The position numbers and the translations under genes were made by a program. The notes beneath the pieces were generated by a model. The model saw nothing but the letters and a program-made list of their open reading frames with translations, had not been told where the DNA came from and did no database searches. Below, in pieces: positions 8,976 through 19,200 of a stretch of DNA of 23,198 nucleotides. The DNA lies in NCBI RefSeq assembly GCF_000003605.2, contig NW_003135350.1, positions 2,204-25,401 on the forward strand, written 5' to 3'. The stretch comes from Saccoglossus kowalevskii (taxonomy: Eukaryota; Hemichordata; Enteropneusta; Harrimaniidae). The first letter of the stretch is position 1. Each line of letters begins with the position of its first letter.

Positions 8976-9160
8976 TACCGTAAAATCTGTATTAGAAGCT
9001 GCATCCCTAATAGAAGTTGCACCCATTATTTTTGAATAATTGAGAACCAAAAATTCATCATTTCTCATATGTATAGATGCTCTAATAGAAGCCACATCCC
9101 CTCTGTTGCATTGTACCATTTTAATAGAAGCCGCAGTTTTTTAATACAGATTTTACAGTA
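8976..9160. mobile_element. MITE-like element, family A copy 2
   Basis: A 185-bp element in the same orientation as the copy at 2443-2626 and closely similar along its whole length. The left end is TACCGTAAAATCTGTATTAG; the right end ends CAGATTTTACAGTA. The internal TAATAGAAGCC(G/A)CA modules are conserved, with point differences such as GCTGC for GCCGC. A - strand open frame across 8718-9119 resembles the one across copy 1 only because both cross this element. Confidence 0.83.
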
Positions 9161-10320
9161 GGTGATTAATGTTCGATTTGAGTCTGTGCATGCTAATTAT
9201 ATAATTTGCATAATTATTAGCATATGTTTATCTTGTTTGGATTATTTTCCCAACCATATTTATTGAGCAATCTCGTATCAACAAATACACCAAAGTCTTT
9301 AAGAAATTCATTGTTGATGGTATCAACATGGCAAGATATCCTCAGTTCACTTAAATGCTTATATGATAAAATGATACTGGAAACTCTGAAACTAATAATA
9401 AAGATGAATTCCTGCAATTCTGACATCTAATGCCCTTACCCGATAAAAATAAATAAATATTTGAGAAAATCAAAAATATAAGAGTATGATATAAATTTTG
9501 ATGAAAAACTGTAATTGTATCATTTAACCTGATATCTCTGGAAATTAATGTGTATAACATGTTCAGTTATCACCCTTAAGATGTACATTTTATACTTTTT
9601 GCATATTAAAATTATTAATTAATTAATAATAAAAAATAGGGCATGCAATGTTGACTTTCAACTCATTCATTGAGATGTGCAGTGTCTTTTGCAGGTGAAA
9701 ATTATGATTAGCTGAACAGCGCCCTCTCTGGTGAATGATAGTTAGCTGGCATGGGTGAAGTTTCTGCGTACGAATGAAACGCAATTGCTTATTTTGTTCG
9801 AGTCTGGTTTTATTTTCAATGTAATGGCAACGCATTTAGGACAGCAAGTGTTCTTTTCATTTATTGTAAATCTTTTTTGTAGTAATCTTGTAATTGAAAA
9901 CTATGACATTTGTACAAATATAACAGTACAGTAATAATAAGTACAGTGATGCATCATTCCGTGGTAAGTATTTTGACTGTGATAGTATTATCTGCCACGT
10001 GCACTTCAACACACAATTTTTGTGTTTGCACGATCTGTGCTTAAATGTAATTGAGACTATTGATACAGCGACTATATTGACTACTTATAAGCAAAACCTC
10101 CAAGCTGTTACGTCATAATACAATGGTGAGACTCGGTGGGCAAACAACGATACAAAAGATAATCCAGAAAACAATTCTTAATACTTTAATCTAACACTGC
10201 ATTCATCGGCACATCTCAGTCGTCCGTAGTTTCTTTGCAATGTTCTTTGGGAGTAGAGACAAAACACACACCACATCTAAAAACATGCGATTCGGACCAT
10301 AACCCATAAGGGCACGAAAT
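9161..10320. other. No gene recognised; scattered bZIP/bHLH-like sites
   Basis: AT-rich noncoding DNA. Isolated motifs include a CACGTG-type E-box near 9994 and TTACGTCA (CRE/ATF-like) at 10108-10115, with a TTATAA just upstream of the latter. They are too sparse to call a promoter. Confidence 0.5.
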
Positions 10321-10377
10321 ATTTTACCACAGTTCCTGTATCCTTCTATCCCTGATAGAGGGACTGTGATTTTACCA
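10321..10377. mobile_element. Short hairpin flanked by a 9-bp direct repeat
   Basis: The arms CACAGTTCCTGTATC (10328-10342) and GATAGAGGGACTGTG (10354-10368) pair over 15 positions with one mismatch and one G-U pair around an 11-base loop. ATTTTACCA occurs directly at 10321-10329 and again at 10369-10377, exactly at the hairpin edges (overlapping it by two bases on the left). A short direct repeat around an inverted repeat is the layout of a tiny inserted element with a hAT-like 8-9 bp target duplication. That origin is inferred. Confidence 0.6.
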
Positions 10378-10969
10378 AACTGTATTTTACTGTTTAGGAA
10401 TAATTATGAAATAGATACCACTTTTGTTTTATGAAATTTGTTGGAAACTCAATAAACCTAACCCCACTTCTGAATGAGTCTAAGAACAATCTCCATGGTC
10501 AAAGTTAGTAAAATATACCAGCCGTCAAAGGGGTGGAAAATCATGGTACACGCATTGGGGATTGGGTCCCATAAATAGATTCTCCTGTTCAGCATGGGGA
10601 AGTTATTTACATAAATAAAAAAGATATTCGTTGTGTTTACTTTCATGGCCTCTTTGGAGATAAATACTTTCTTATAACCACGGTGCTAGATCGACCACAG
10701 GGAGTCCAGGAACTATGGTCAACTGTATGCAGTCTCTATGGGGTGGGGGTGTCGGCTGGTATATATTGTTGTAAGAAATAGACAAGGGATGAAGGCTCCA
10801 TCGAGCTCATATTTTTTAAATTGGAAAAAAGCAGACGAACAGACTTAGTTGTTCTTTCAAATTTCGCCAAAGCCTTACCTATATTTTACTTATATCTGCA
10901 GAATAAATCAAGAAAACTACACAAATTGACTCCATTTATGAATAATCAACGGTTGGCCCGAACGCACGG
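10378..10969. other. No gene recognised
   Basis: Noncoding sequence of mixed composition between the short hairpin and the promoter-like island. The short open frames here are not recognisable. Confidence 0.55.
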
Positions 10970-11445
10970 CACAGTTGGAGGCGTGGCCTGTTCAGAATTT
11001 GTCAACAACCAATCACAAGTGGTTACGACTAGGTTAGCCTTGCTCAACTGGTCGAATCCTGAGATCAGACAACTAAATAATATTGGTTGTCTGCATGAGT
11101 TCTGAGCAACCGAATTTATATATGTTGCACACGTAGTGATAATCTTGTTACACAGTTCAGGCGAGTCTCAACAACTACCCCAAAGTATAGTTTTATGAGA
11201 GTTTTCGGACTTGGTTTTCACCGTGATGGTTGCCAGGCGATGGAAATGCCAGGATGATTTCACAATATCACGACAAGGCGCGCACAAACTCCAGTAACAA
11301 ACCTTAGATGCAAATGGACGTCGAAATCTCGTCTCGAGCGCGAGCGAGAGTCGCGAGACTTGTTTTGTGTCTCTCAAAATAGTGTTCCGTTCCCTGCTAT
11401 TGTCGCGTCTATTGTTCTAATGATCTCTGTAACCATGGTAATGGG
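10970..11445. promoter_or_regulatory. Promoter-like CpG-rich island
   Basis: CpG dinucleotides, rare in most of the window, cluster here, densest at 11275-11360. Motifs seen are a GGCGTGGCC GC-box near 10980, a CCAAT box at 11009-11013, an octamer ATGCAAAT at 11308-11315, GTCGCGAGAC near 11351 (core TCGCGAGA, the element known from CpG-type promoters), and GTAACCATGGTAAT at 11429-11442, which resembles an RFX X-box. A GTCTCG/CGAGAC inverted repeat spans the densest part. Direction is unclear. No attached coding exon was identified. Confidence 0.4.
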
Positions 11446-12153
11446 AACAAATATAGTAGAATCTGTATTAATAATACTGATCCATTATAGAGATTTTTCA
11501 TTTGTTTATTTCAATCTGTGACAATATGTGTGGATCATGATGATTTATTCAAAAAAAATTTACAAACTGGCAAGTTCACCAATGACACACTGGCTACTTT
11601 ATAAACACGTATGATATATCTGTCAATTTGAATACATATTTTACAAAGCTAACGTACTTTTTGTACTTTAGTACAACGTCATTTTTGTTTAATTACCTAA
11701 CGCTTTTAGGTTCATGTGCTGCAAGTTACAGAGCACATACCTAAACGGCAAATAATTTAGCCCAGGCATTTTCCGTATCAAAATCGCGAAATTATCCGTT
11801 TTTACGAAATCTAGGAAGTTCGAATTACTAAACGAAGTACAGGACGACGAAGCTGAAATATCCAAGAACCAACACATACCAAAAATTATATATCAAAAGT
11901 GAATATTCGTGGTGTATTTTAAGTCTAAGCGGACCGGAAGTGGGAATTTGTTACTATTCTAAATATCCAAACACATTTTAGTATAAGCATGGAGGTATTA
12001 AGAATGATAGTAATGAGCATTTAGTGCTTTATTTACTAAAATTTAAATTATATATTATGTATTACATAAAATAATAACATTATAACAGATAAGAAACTGT
12101 TTTGCTTTATTGTTAACCACAGAGAGACCAGTGTTTTGTGTAATTCAGGACAA
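11446..12153. other. No gene recognised
   Basis: AT-rich noncoding DNA. Short open frames here, such as the - strand frame at 11689-11877, match no known family. Confidence 0.55.
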
Positions 12154-12165
12154 CCCCCCCCCCCC
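12154..12165 (+). repeat. Poly-C run
   Basis: Twelve consecutive C residues in an AT-rich setting. Homopolymer length is prone to sequencing error. Confidence 0.9.
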
Positions 12166-12202
12166 AACCGGCTTAATATAATAAATAAATTATTCCGTTG
12201 TA

Positions 12203-12370
12203 GTTTTATGGCCAATATGTCATTACCATCCTATTGCCATCACCCATATATACTTGGTTACCTTGGTTTTATTACCAATATTTAATTGCAGGTATATTGT
12301 ATCACCAGTACACTACCCCTACCATCATCAGTGTTTGCTGGGTTAATTTGGTTTTATTACTGATATATTC
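12203..12370 (+). repeat. Degenerate direct repeats of a GGTTTTATTACCAATAT module
   Basis: A GTTTTAT(T/G)(A/G)CCAATAT-like phrase recurs near 12203, 12266 and 12351, with the last two copies also sharing GGTTA just upstream. Spacing is uneven (63 and 85 bp), so this is a decayed local duplication rather than a regular array. Confidence 0.45.
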
Positions 12371-12437
12371 TCTCTCCTGTGCGCTGCAGAACTGGATAAC
12401 AATTGTTCAATAGGTTTATAACTATGAGCCAAATTAC

Positions 12438-12454
12438 AAAAAAAAAAAAAAAAA
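12438..12454 (+). repeat. Poly-A run (17 A)
   Basis: A single uninterrupted run. It could be the tail of an old retroposed insertion on the + strand, but no RNA-like body or target duplication was identified upstream. Confidence 0.85.
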
Positions 12455-12658
12455 GCATGAAAATATTTGTCTTTTTCCCCAGTAATAGTAATGTATTTAT
12501 TTGTCTGTTAGACTAATATTTACTTAAAATATTTGTATTACATGATATTTTTCATTGGAATGTAAACACTCGAAGATTAATTCACAGTACTCTGTGTGCA
12601 GTGGCATAATAGTGACAATACATGCACTGTCAACACGGTGTGTCTGTGAAATATGAAC

Positions 12659-12710
12659 CACGTGGTCAGCTATTGTTGATGTGGGCGGTGCATCTCTCTA
12701 TATTTTATAG
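12659..12710 (+). promoter_or_regulatory. Candidate TATA-type core promoter
   Basis: A CACGTG E-box (12659-12664), a GGGCGG GC-box (12683-12688) and TATATTTTATAG (12699-12710) are arranged in the usual order for a + strand promoter starting near 12730-12740. A 27-codon hydrophobic frame begins at ATG 12719, but that ATG lies too close to the TATA box to be in the transcript predicted from it. No recognised gene follows. Confidence 0.22.
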
Positions 12711-12857
12711 CAGCCAGCATGTTCAATATAATATTTCTCGCGATTGCAACAATAGGCCTGTATATGTTTATAACAATCCCAATTAAACACCCCTACATTT
12801 AGTTAATAATAGAACAGAATAAAATTGATAATTCCAAATACTTTTCACAATTTTCAG

Positions 12858-13283
12858 ATTGGGCATTAATAGTATCGCAAGAATAATCTTTATAATTAGC
12901 GTACAAAGTAGTTTTCTATATCCTGTGTATCCCGTAGAAACCCGTGCCGGCGGTAAAACGCATCGCTGTTATCTTTCTTTAGAAGTGTACCCCCAGGTAG
13001 TGGAACTTTATCGTGTATCATGTCAGATGCGTTGCCCTATAAGTGATGACTGGCTTGGTCTTTGTGATGGGAAATGCAAAGTGATATATATAATCTGATG
13101 ATGGTCGAGTCAACAAGAAAGTGCAGGGCATGGGTTGCTATTGTCTCGGACTATTGTCGTCGGCGCATGTACACTAAACAAGGCTCGTTGAAGCCCAAAC
13201 CCGGGGTGGTTCTATTGGATAGCTGTATACTGTACATATGTGCTACAGATGGCCGAAATGCCCGGGAGCGTTTTGAACAATAG
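12858..13283 (+). other. Open, more GC-rich stretch; possible unrecognised exon
   Basis: After a good acceptor-like TTTTCACAATTTTCAG (ending 12857), a frame stays open to 13098 and an overlapping frame runs 13074-13283. Composition is less AT-rich than its neighbours and includes GTGCCGGCGG. The predicted residues match no family known to me, no clear donor follows, and the two frames do not join naturally. It may be an exon of a lineage-specific gene or simply noncoding. Confidence 0.15.
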
Positions 13284-14121
13284 TGTCTAAAACGGGGTAC
13301 ACTTTTGGACAAGTGCCTGAATGGAGTCTACAATTTCTTCATTGAAATATAGCAAAGTTAATCCCTCAAAATCACTAACAAGCGTTGTTCAAGTCACAAT
13401 CGTTAATTCCGATGGGATAATTGCTCATATGGATATGGGGTTTACATGTTTGCTATTTTGTAAGGGGGAGAGGTCCAAATGCAGCGTAAGCTGGTAGTAC
13501 ACATTATAATCGCCTAGTGTATATTTTATATCGTGCGTGAGTTTGTATTATTTTAGTTGTCTGACGCCAGACTCTACCAATATGAAGTAATAATTATAAA
13601 TGTATGAATTATTAAAATTATAAATAGCATTTTTCAAGTTGTGAATAATTATCCGACTAAGAGATGGCTTATTATGGCTGTATCCGTGTGTATTGGGTTT
13701 ATATGTTTAGTGCCACAATGGTGTCTGGTGTAATTAGTTGGGTAGTGATGTACTTTGAAAAGTTTAACAAATCAATCAGAAATACTGGATTTATACATAG
13801 ACTCTTATAGGGCCCAGGATTTAGGGCATTGTTTTACCGAACTGAGCAAAAATGTTGGGGTCAACAACTTCCGGTGGTGGTTACATGATATTGACCTTCA
13901 CTGCAACATGTATTTCAATCTAAGGCAGCTCCGCGTCTTTGAAATTTACTTTTCAAACTGCATTTGTTTGTTCAGAGAACATCAATTTTGTATTCTGGAT
14001 TCTAAGAATAAGTAATCTGGTTTATCTAATAAGATGACACTTATCATCCCCTGAGTTTGCTTTCAACAAGTATGGAGCTGTTCCTCAATTAGGGAATCTG
14101 CCATTACAGATGTAGGTGGGT
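13284..14121. other. No gene recognised
   Basis: Noncoding by inspection. One 86-codon frame (13755-14015) has no recognisable domain and no convincing splice sites. Confidence 0.55.
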
Positions 14122-14236
14122 TGGCTCATATAGAGCCATATCTCTCACTCCTCTTCAAATATCTGTTTTACATGAACTGTTTACATCGATAAATAATGAA
14201 ATCACACACAGGCTGAACAGGGGTGGGAGATATGTG
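14122..14236. repeat. Two small inverted repeats
   Basis: TGGCTC-ATATA-GAGCCA is a perfect 6-bp hairpin at 14122-14138. Its right edge leads into CATATCTCTCACTCC (14137-14151), which pairs with GGGTGGGAGATATGTG (14221-14236) at 13 of 15 positions. The larger fold encloses about 70 bases. No target duplication was seen. Confidence 0.45.
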
Positions 14237-14276
14237 TGCGTTTTATCGGCCATTATTTTAAAGTTTTAATGTGTAA

Positions 14277-14298
14277 TATATATATATATATATATATA
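14277..14298. repeat. (TA)11 microsatellite
   Basis: Uninterrupted TA dinucleotides. Confidence 0.95.
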
Positions 14299-14972
14299 CC
14301 TGTCACTCCACCACGGTTTTTAGTACATGTTTTTGGTATATTAATTTGCACATACACACGGGTGCCTCGTTTCCACCAATCGTCTCATCGTTTTCACTTT
14401 TTGCAAATTTAAAAAAAAAATACCCATGAGCATAAATAACGGATACCACCGTCTAAAAAATCCCAATTCAACAATTTGAAAAAAGTGGGTAATTAATACT
14501 TATACGAGTTTGAGGTTATTTAAAGTTGATGGTTTAGTTACCACACACTCGTAATAAGAGTACTTTGATATACCTCCAGTCAGAAGGTCTACACGAAAAG
14601 GAAGATGTAGTAGGCAAATATTCAACTATATCAGCTCCTTTTTTGTACCAAACATATAAATTTTCTATTGTAGGTATCCAAGTTACTCTCGAAAATTAGT
14701 AACGGATTTTTCATAAAATATTAAAATATGATTAATTCCTATACAGTGCACACAACTGGACGCGCATTGTCAAAATATACTTTCTAACATCTTGGTATCC
14801 ATAGTAATTTGCGAGATATTTCTGAGGGACAACAACCACGAATATTGAACTTGAGAAAACTGAAGTAAACGGGTTAGTAACCAACGACTAGATATTCCCC
14901 CATCTTCTGTCACTGGCGTATGCGCATCATCAGCGGTGGGCTAATGTGAAACATGGCGTATAGTATTCTATA
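14299..14972. other. No gene recognised
   Basis: AT-rich noncoding DNA. A GCGTATGCGCATC phrase near 14918 resembles an NRF1 site but is isolated. Confidence 0.55.
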
Positions 14973-15506
14973 TTAAGGTAGTTCGCTACCATTAAACATG
15001 AAAAAAATTGATCACAGTAAATCATTCGAAAATTTTTGCGTGATGATTCGCATACACACTTTGTGACGTCATTTATATTTAACGTTTTTACGGAGAAAGA
15101 GGGATGTTTTTTTCAAGAAAACATAAGCAAAATAATCTAAAAAGCGGTCATTTTGGAACATTTTCCATAGGATTCTATGTAAACACATTATTCTATGGAT
15201 AAATTATACAAATTTTCAGAATTCTACCATTTTTCGTGATCATAGTCACTGCATATGCAGCTTTCATAACACTACGTATCTTTATTTAGCTTAGGTCACT
15301 GAGCAAAATGATATGATGAAATGTTTCTGCCACAGAGATCGTGTAAACTATTCAAAACCGCATTTTTGATGAATTTTCGAGGTAGTTTTTGGAAAACTTA
15401 GTTTGGTGACCATGTACTGTATTTTCAAGAGTTTATTTCAGAATTTTGAACATTACAGTAACCCGCACCTCTTGCTGTATTTTATGTTGGTAGCAAACTA
15501 CCCTAA
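14973..15506. mobile_element. 534-bp element with TTAA/TTAG ends and hairpin termini
   Basis: The left end reads TTAAGGTAGTTCGCTACCA and the reverse complement of the right end reads TTAGGGTAGTTTGCTACCA, a 19-bp terminal inverted repeat with two differences. Each terminus is itself a hairpin with the stem GGTAG/CTACC, looped by TTCG on the left and CAAA on the right. The TTAA at one edge suggests a piggyBac-like TTAA target, degraded to CTAA (TTAG) at the other edge. The interior is AT-rich and noncoding. The superfamily assignment is inferred. Confidence 0.72.
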
Positions 15507-15854
15507 GAGCATGGATGCCATTGTCACGTGATTTTACATTATTTCAAAGTAAGGTAAGGTAACAGAGTAAGGTAACAAATAATTCAAAAATTTGTATCAA
15601 AATATTTTAAGTATGTATTTTATTTTTAGTAATATTTTAACAAGTAATGACATTATATACAGATTGTTTCTATGTTATGTTTTAAAAACACAACAAAAAA
15701 ACAAATATTCTTTTTAATATTCTATTCAATGACAAGTTCTCAAGTAATTTTTCATTGCATTTTAAAAACTTGTTTGCGCTTTCTCGTGCACTCACTTATT
15801 TGTGTAGCTAAACCCCCTACTTTTTGAATGGACTATTCACGATTTTACCATTAA
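15507..15854. other. No gene recognised
   Basis: AT-rich noncoding spacer with an AGTAAGGTAAGGTAACAGAGTAAGG-like short direct repeat near 15548-15575 (GTAAGGTAAC units). Confidence 0.55.
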
Positions 15855-16231
15855 ATATGCAAATAAGGAACATGGCGACTTGCGTTTGAAAACATTGCTC
15901 CGCCGAGAATGCTTTGCTTATGAAATATCTTGATTTGCCATCTGTATTATTGCTTGGTGCTGATGTGTTTCGTTCAGATTGCTGTGAACTAATAGCTCGG
16001 ATTGTCTGATCGTACAAACCCGTGAAATCACCCGTGACACCCAGCAAAAACAAGCTTTGAAGATCGCCGCGCTGTGTGAACGCTATATCCCTAACTATAA
16101 CTACGATCAGTGACTTCGTGTTGAGGCAAACCAACCGCGTTTCCGCTTTGCTGACCATTCGGGAACAGAGACCAGTTTGAGAAAGCATGCCAAATCTACC
16201 TAAATCCAGGGAAAACTGATTATTGCAGGAG
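15855..16231 (+). promoter_or_regulatory. Candidate promoter and 5' noncoding exon
   Basis: An octamer ATGCAAAT (15857-15864) is followed by AACATGGCGAC (15869-15879), which is close to the YY1 consensus, and then by about 320 bases with some twenty CpG dinucleotides, unlike the AT-rich flanks. It ends in GCAGGAG|GTAAGT, with the GT at 16232-16233, a near-optimal splice donor. The only late ATG in the stretch (16187) opens a 10-codon frame that stops before the donor, so a 5' UTR exon is the better reading. No downstream partner exon was recognised. The opposite strand is open across 15817-16188 with a less AT-like composition, so a - strand coding exon cannot be fully excluded. Confidence 0.35.
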
Positions 16232-19200
16232 GTAAGTGTCGTTTTTAGGCTGTTTTCTTGTGACGTGTATGACCCAAACTCTTCGCTGTTGTTGGAGGAC
16301 CAAGTTTATTGCGCTGACCCCAAACAAACTTCACAAGTCATGTGAAAACGAATTCAATTTGGTTTTAATTGGTTGTCGCAATTCTGCAGCAAATTCAATT
16401 GTTTGCTGAGTGGTCACCAAACTCCCCCAATCGCGTGTGTGTGTTCCACTCGGGAGCAAGTTCTTTCCGAAGTGGAAAAACAAACAAAGCGTTTCCGTAT
16501 GAAATCGGCAACTCTCTCTTGGTGGATACTGAATGGCAATGACTTCCATTGCGCCGACAAATCAGCATGTCAGCTGTTCAACATAGGATATCAACAGTTG
16601 GAGTACTTACAAGTAGCTCGTATGATAATAAACAAATAACACGGACTGCACGCCAAGGTTGACACTATTACTGTGTTTAATTACCATTGGATAGTTCTGT
16701 TTTTATTGACATCTTACACTTTTTTTGAAAATAACACGGAGAAACAAGAGACTTGCCCGTAGTGTTTTCTCATGGAGAAATTGAGGCGACCGTGGAGAGC
16801 CTTACACGGATACATGATTTTTTTTCATTGATTTAGACAATCATATCAAAGTCAAACAGAATTTGTTTTACTTGTAACCTTTGGTGCATGACCAGCCAAG
16901 ACAGCTAAATCCAGAATCAGTTTTTATATTAATGAATTCGTACAACCCAACCCACACAAAACTAATGTCATGGTCATTCCTTTATTTTTCGTTGAACTCT
17001 TCGTGCACCCTGCTGGCCAAACAGTACCCTAATTTGTAGGCATTTGACTTCATTAAATAATCAACCCATCGAGCCACATAAACGACAGCAGTACACGGTT
17101 CATATCAAAAGAATCATTGAGTTGCAGAGGAATTCCTTTTTCCACTCTCGGGGTAACCATTCATAGGATGTGGCCGCTTAACAATGACTCGTACTCACAT
17201 GTATATCTTTCATGTTTCTGTATATTTTTCTACTGTGATTTGCCATAGTCAATGACGTAGTGACTAGTGATCAGGCGGAGAGTGCGTCCCACTCATCCAG
17301 TCTCAATGTACTTAGTCTGTCCAAGTCATTGACCTGTTGTCTGGCATGCTTATATAAATGCAGCATTGGCCATAGTTATTGATTCTCAAACTTTATTTTT
17401 TCCATTGAATATTTGCATCATTATGTGTACATCTCCTTTTTGTGTTCAAGCAACTTCAACCTTCAGTAGGGTATGAACTTGACACTTGCTGTTCATGAGA
17501 CTGGATTAAGATTTTTATTTTACCTGGTGGTTCATTTCTGTAAGTGAAAAAATAAACAAACAAAATTATACAAATCTTCTTAATTTAAGAGGTTTGCACA
17601 AACGCAATGAACCCCTTCTGTTTCTGTTTCTGTTCCTGGTCCTGCCTATTGATCTGGTGCAGTACCTGTAACCATGGACGTCCATGCTGTAACCTTCAAT
17701 ATATCTAAGTAACTTTCTTGATCCACACAACAACTATTACACTGGTGACGATCCATAATATGTTTAAATCAGGTCATGATAAACTTTACATATTTACCTA
17801 AGATAACAATTCCTTTAACATATATTGATGTTTTATAATCTTTGGATTAGATTTTGTCTAAGGCTTTAAACAGTTTGATATAAGTGCATTTATTGTACAA
17901 TGTATATTATGAGTGCATCTCTCCTATCACAGCACTTCTAAGCCAAAAACATTCATTTTGGTTGGTTTTGAATGTTATTTTTAGATCTTTGTTTTGTCAT
18001 TTCTTTTGACAGCATTTATATTTATATATTTCATATTATTAAGCTTGTGAAAATATTATATATTTATCTATTATCCTTAATGTAAATGCTTCAAGCTCCC
18101 AGTGTATGACTTATAGATGTGGAAATGGATTGGAATTACTATTAGGGTTTTGATGGTACATGCCAAGCACCAAAGCACCAAAATCCCTGTACATGTACCG
18201 TATGGAATACGGGGTCAAGATTATCTTCGACCTTTTACTGTAAGCGCAAATGTAATTACCGCTGAGTCGCTCACAATAACCTTTGATGCACTGTGTCTTC
18301 CCGAAACTATTTTGTAAGTGCTCGTGGGACCAGTCCCAAGAAACTTGTATCCTGAATTTAAGATCGTTTGATAGCAGACAAGTAGAAATTTCAGTGCGGT
18401 TCGAAAAATTGACTTTCATTAAACCAGTATACATACGCTGTGGGTTATTCTTTTTTTCCTTTATTTTGGCTCATTTTACTGGAGGAATAACTTTGTAAAA
18501 ATAAAATCTATTAAATAAAATACATCTACAATTTCAGGTACATGTATCTGTGATAATGAATCAAATACAACTAGATTGGTGTTTTTCATCGATAATAAAG
18601 CATTCTACAGTAGATGAAAGACTTTTATACCGTATTTGCTGCGTTAGTAGCGCATACTCTTACGTAATTGACAGTGTGAAGTCATTTGTCAAATCAATTC
18701 ATACTTTTAATGATACACAGTATACAATACATGCAGCTGTTGGTTTACATGATTTTCTTGTGGAAATGCACTTCTAATAGAGCAAATACTGTAGCCAGTA
18801 TTCTGGAACTAACATAACATATCTGAGCTACCAAACAAGTTTAGTAATTAAAAAAATTGAATCATCTTTATTGCACATTGTTACAAATTTGACATATTAG
18901 TGAATACTTTGGATACATTTATACATGCATTCATTGTATTACTATTCCGTTAAATAAAAACAAAAAAATCTACATAGTTAACATTAATAGTTTGCGAGTT
19001 TTATTTCAAAGCTATGATGGATAAATTCTGTATGTATTAATTCGTTCATTTTTTGAAATGAGTCAGTAGTATAGAATTTCCAATCATGCTATTCAATAGT
19101 AGCGACTAGTGTATCACAGTTTGTGGGGAGCTTGGTGATAAATACTATAAGCTAACCGTGTTTAGAGTTACATTTTCACAGTTTGATGCGGCTCTCAGCG

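Noticed and set aside
11045-11062. TGGTCGAATCC as a tRNA or SINE B box
   Set aside because: It differs from the GGTTCGANNCC consensus at two positions and no A box or cloverleaf arms lie upstream.
15414-15463. TACTGTA...TACAGTA pair about 50 bases apart
   Set aside because: It lies inside the TTAA-bounded element, is very short, and has no further terminal inverted repeat beyond the heptamer.
15817-16188. 123-residue - strand frame as a coding exon
   Set aside because: Less AT-biased than most, but no domain is recognised, and the CpG cluster, octamer and donor fit a + strand promoter and 5' exon better. It is mentioned as an alternative in that entry.
16373-16639. 88-residue + strand frame
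   Set aside because: No recognised domain, overlaps a similarly open frame on the other strand, and has no supporting splice sites.
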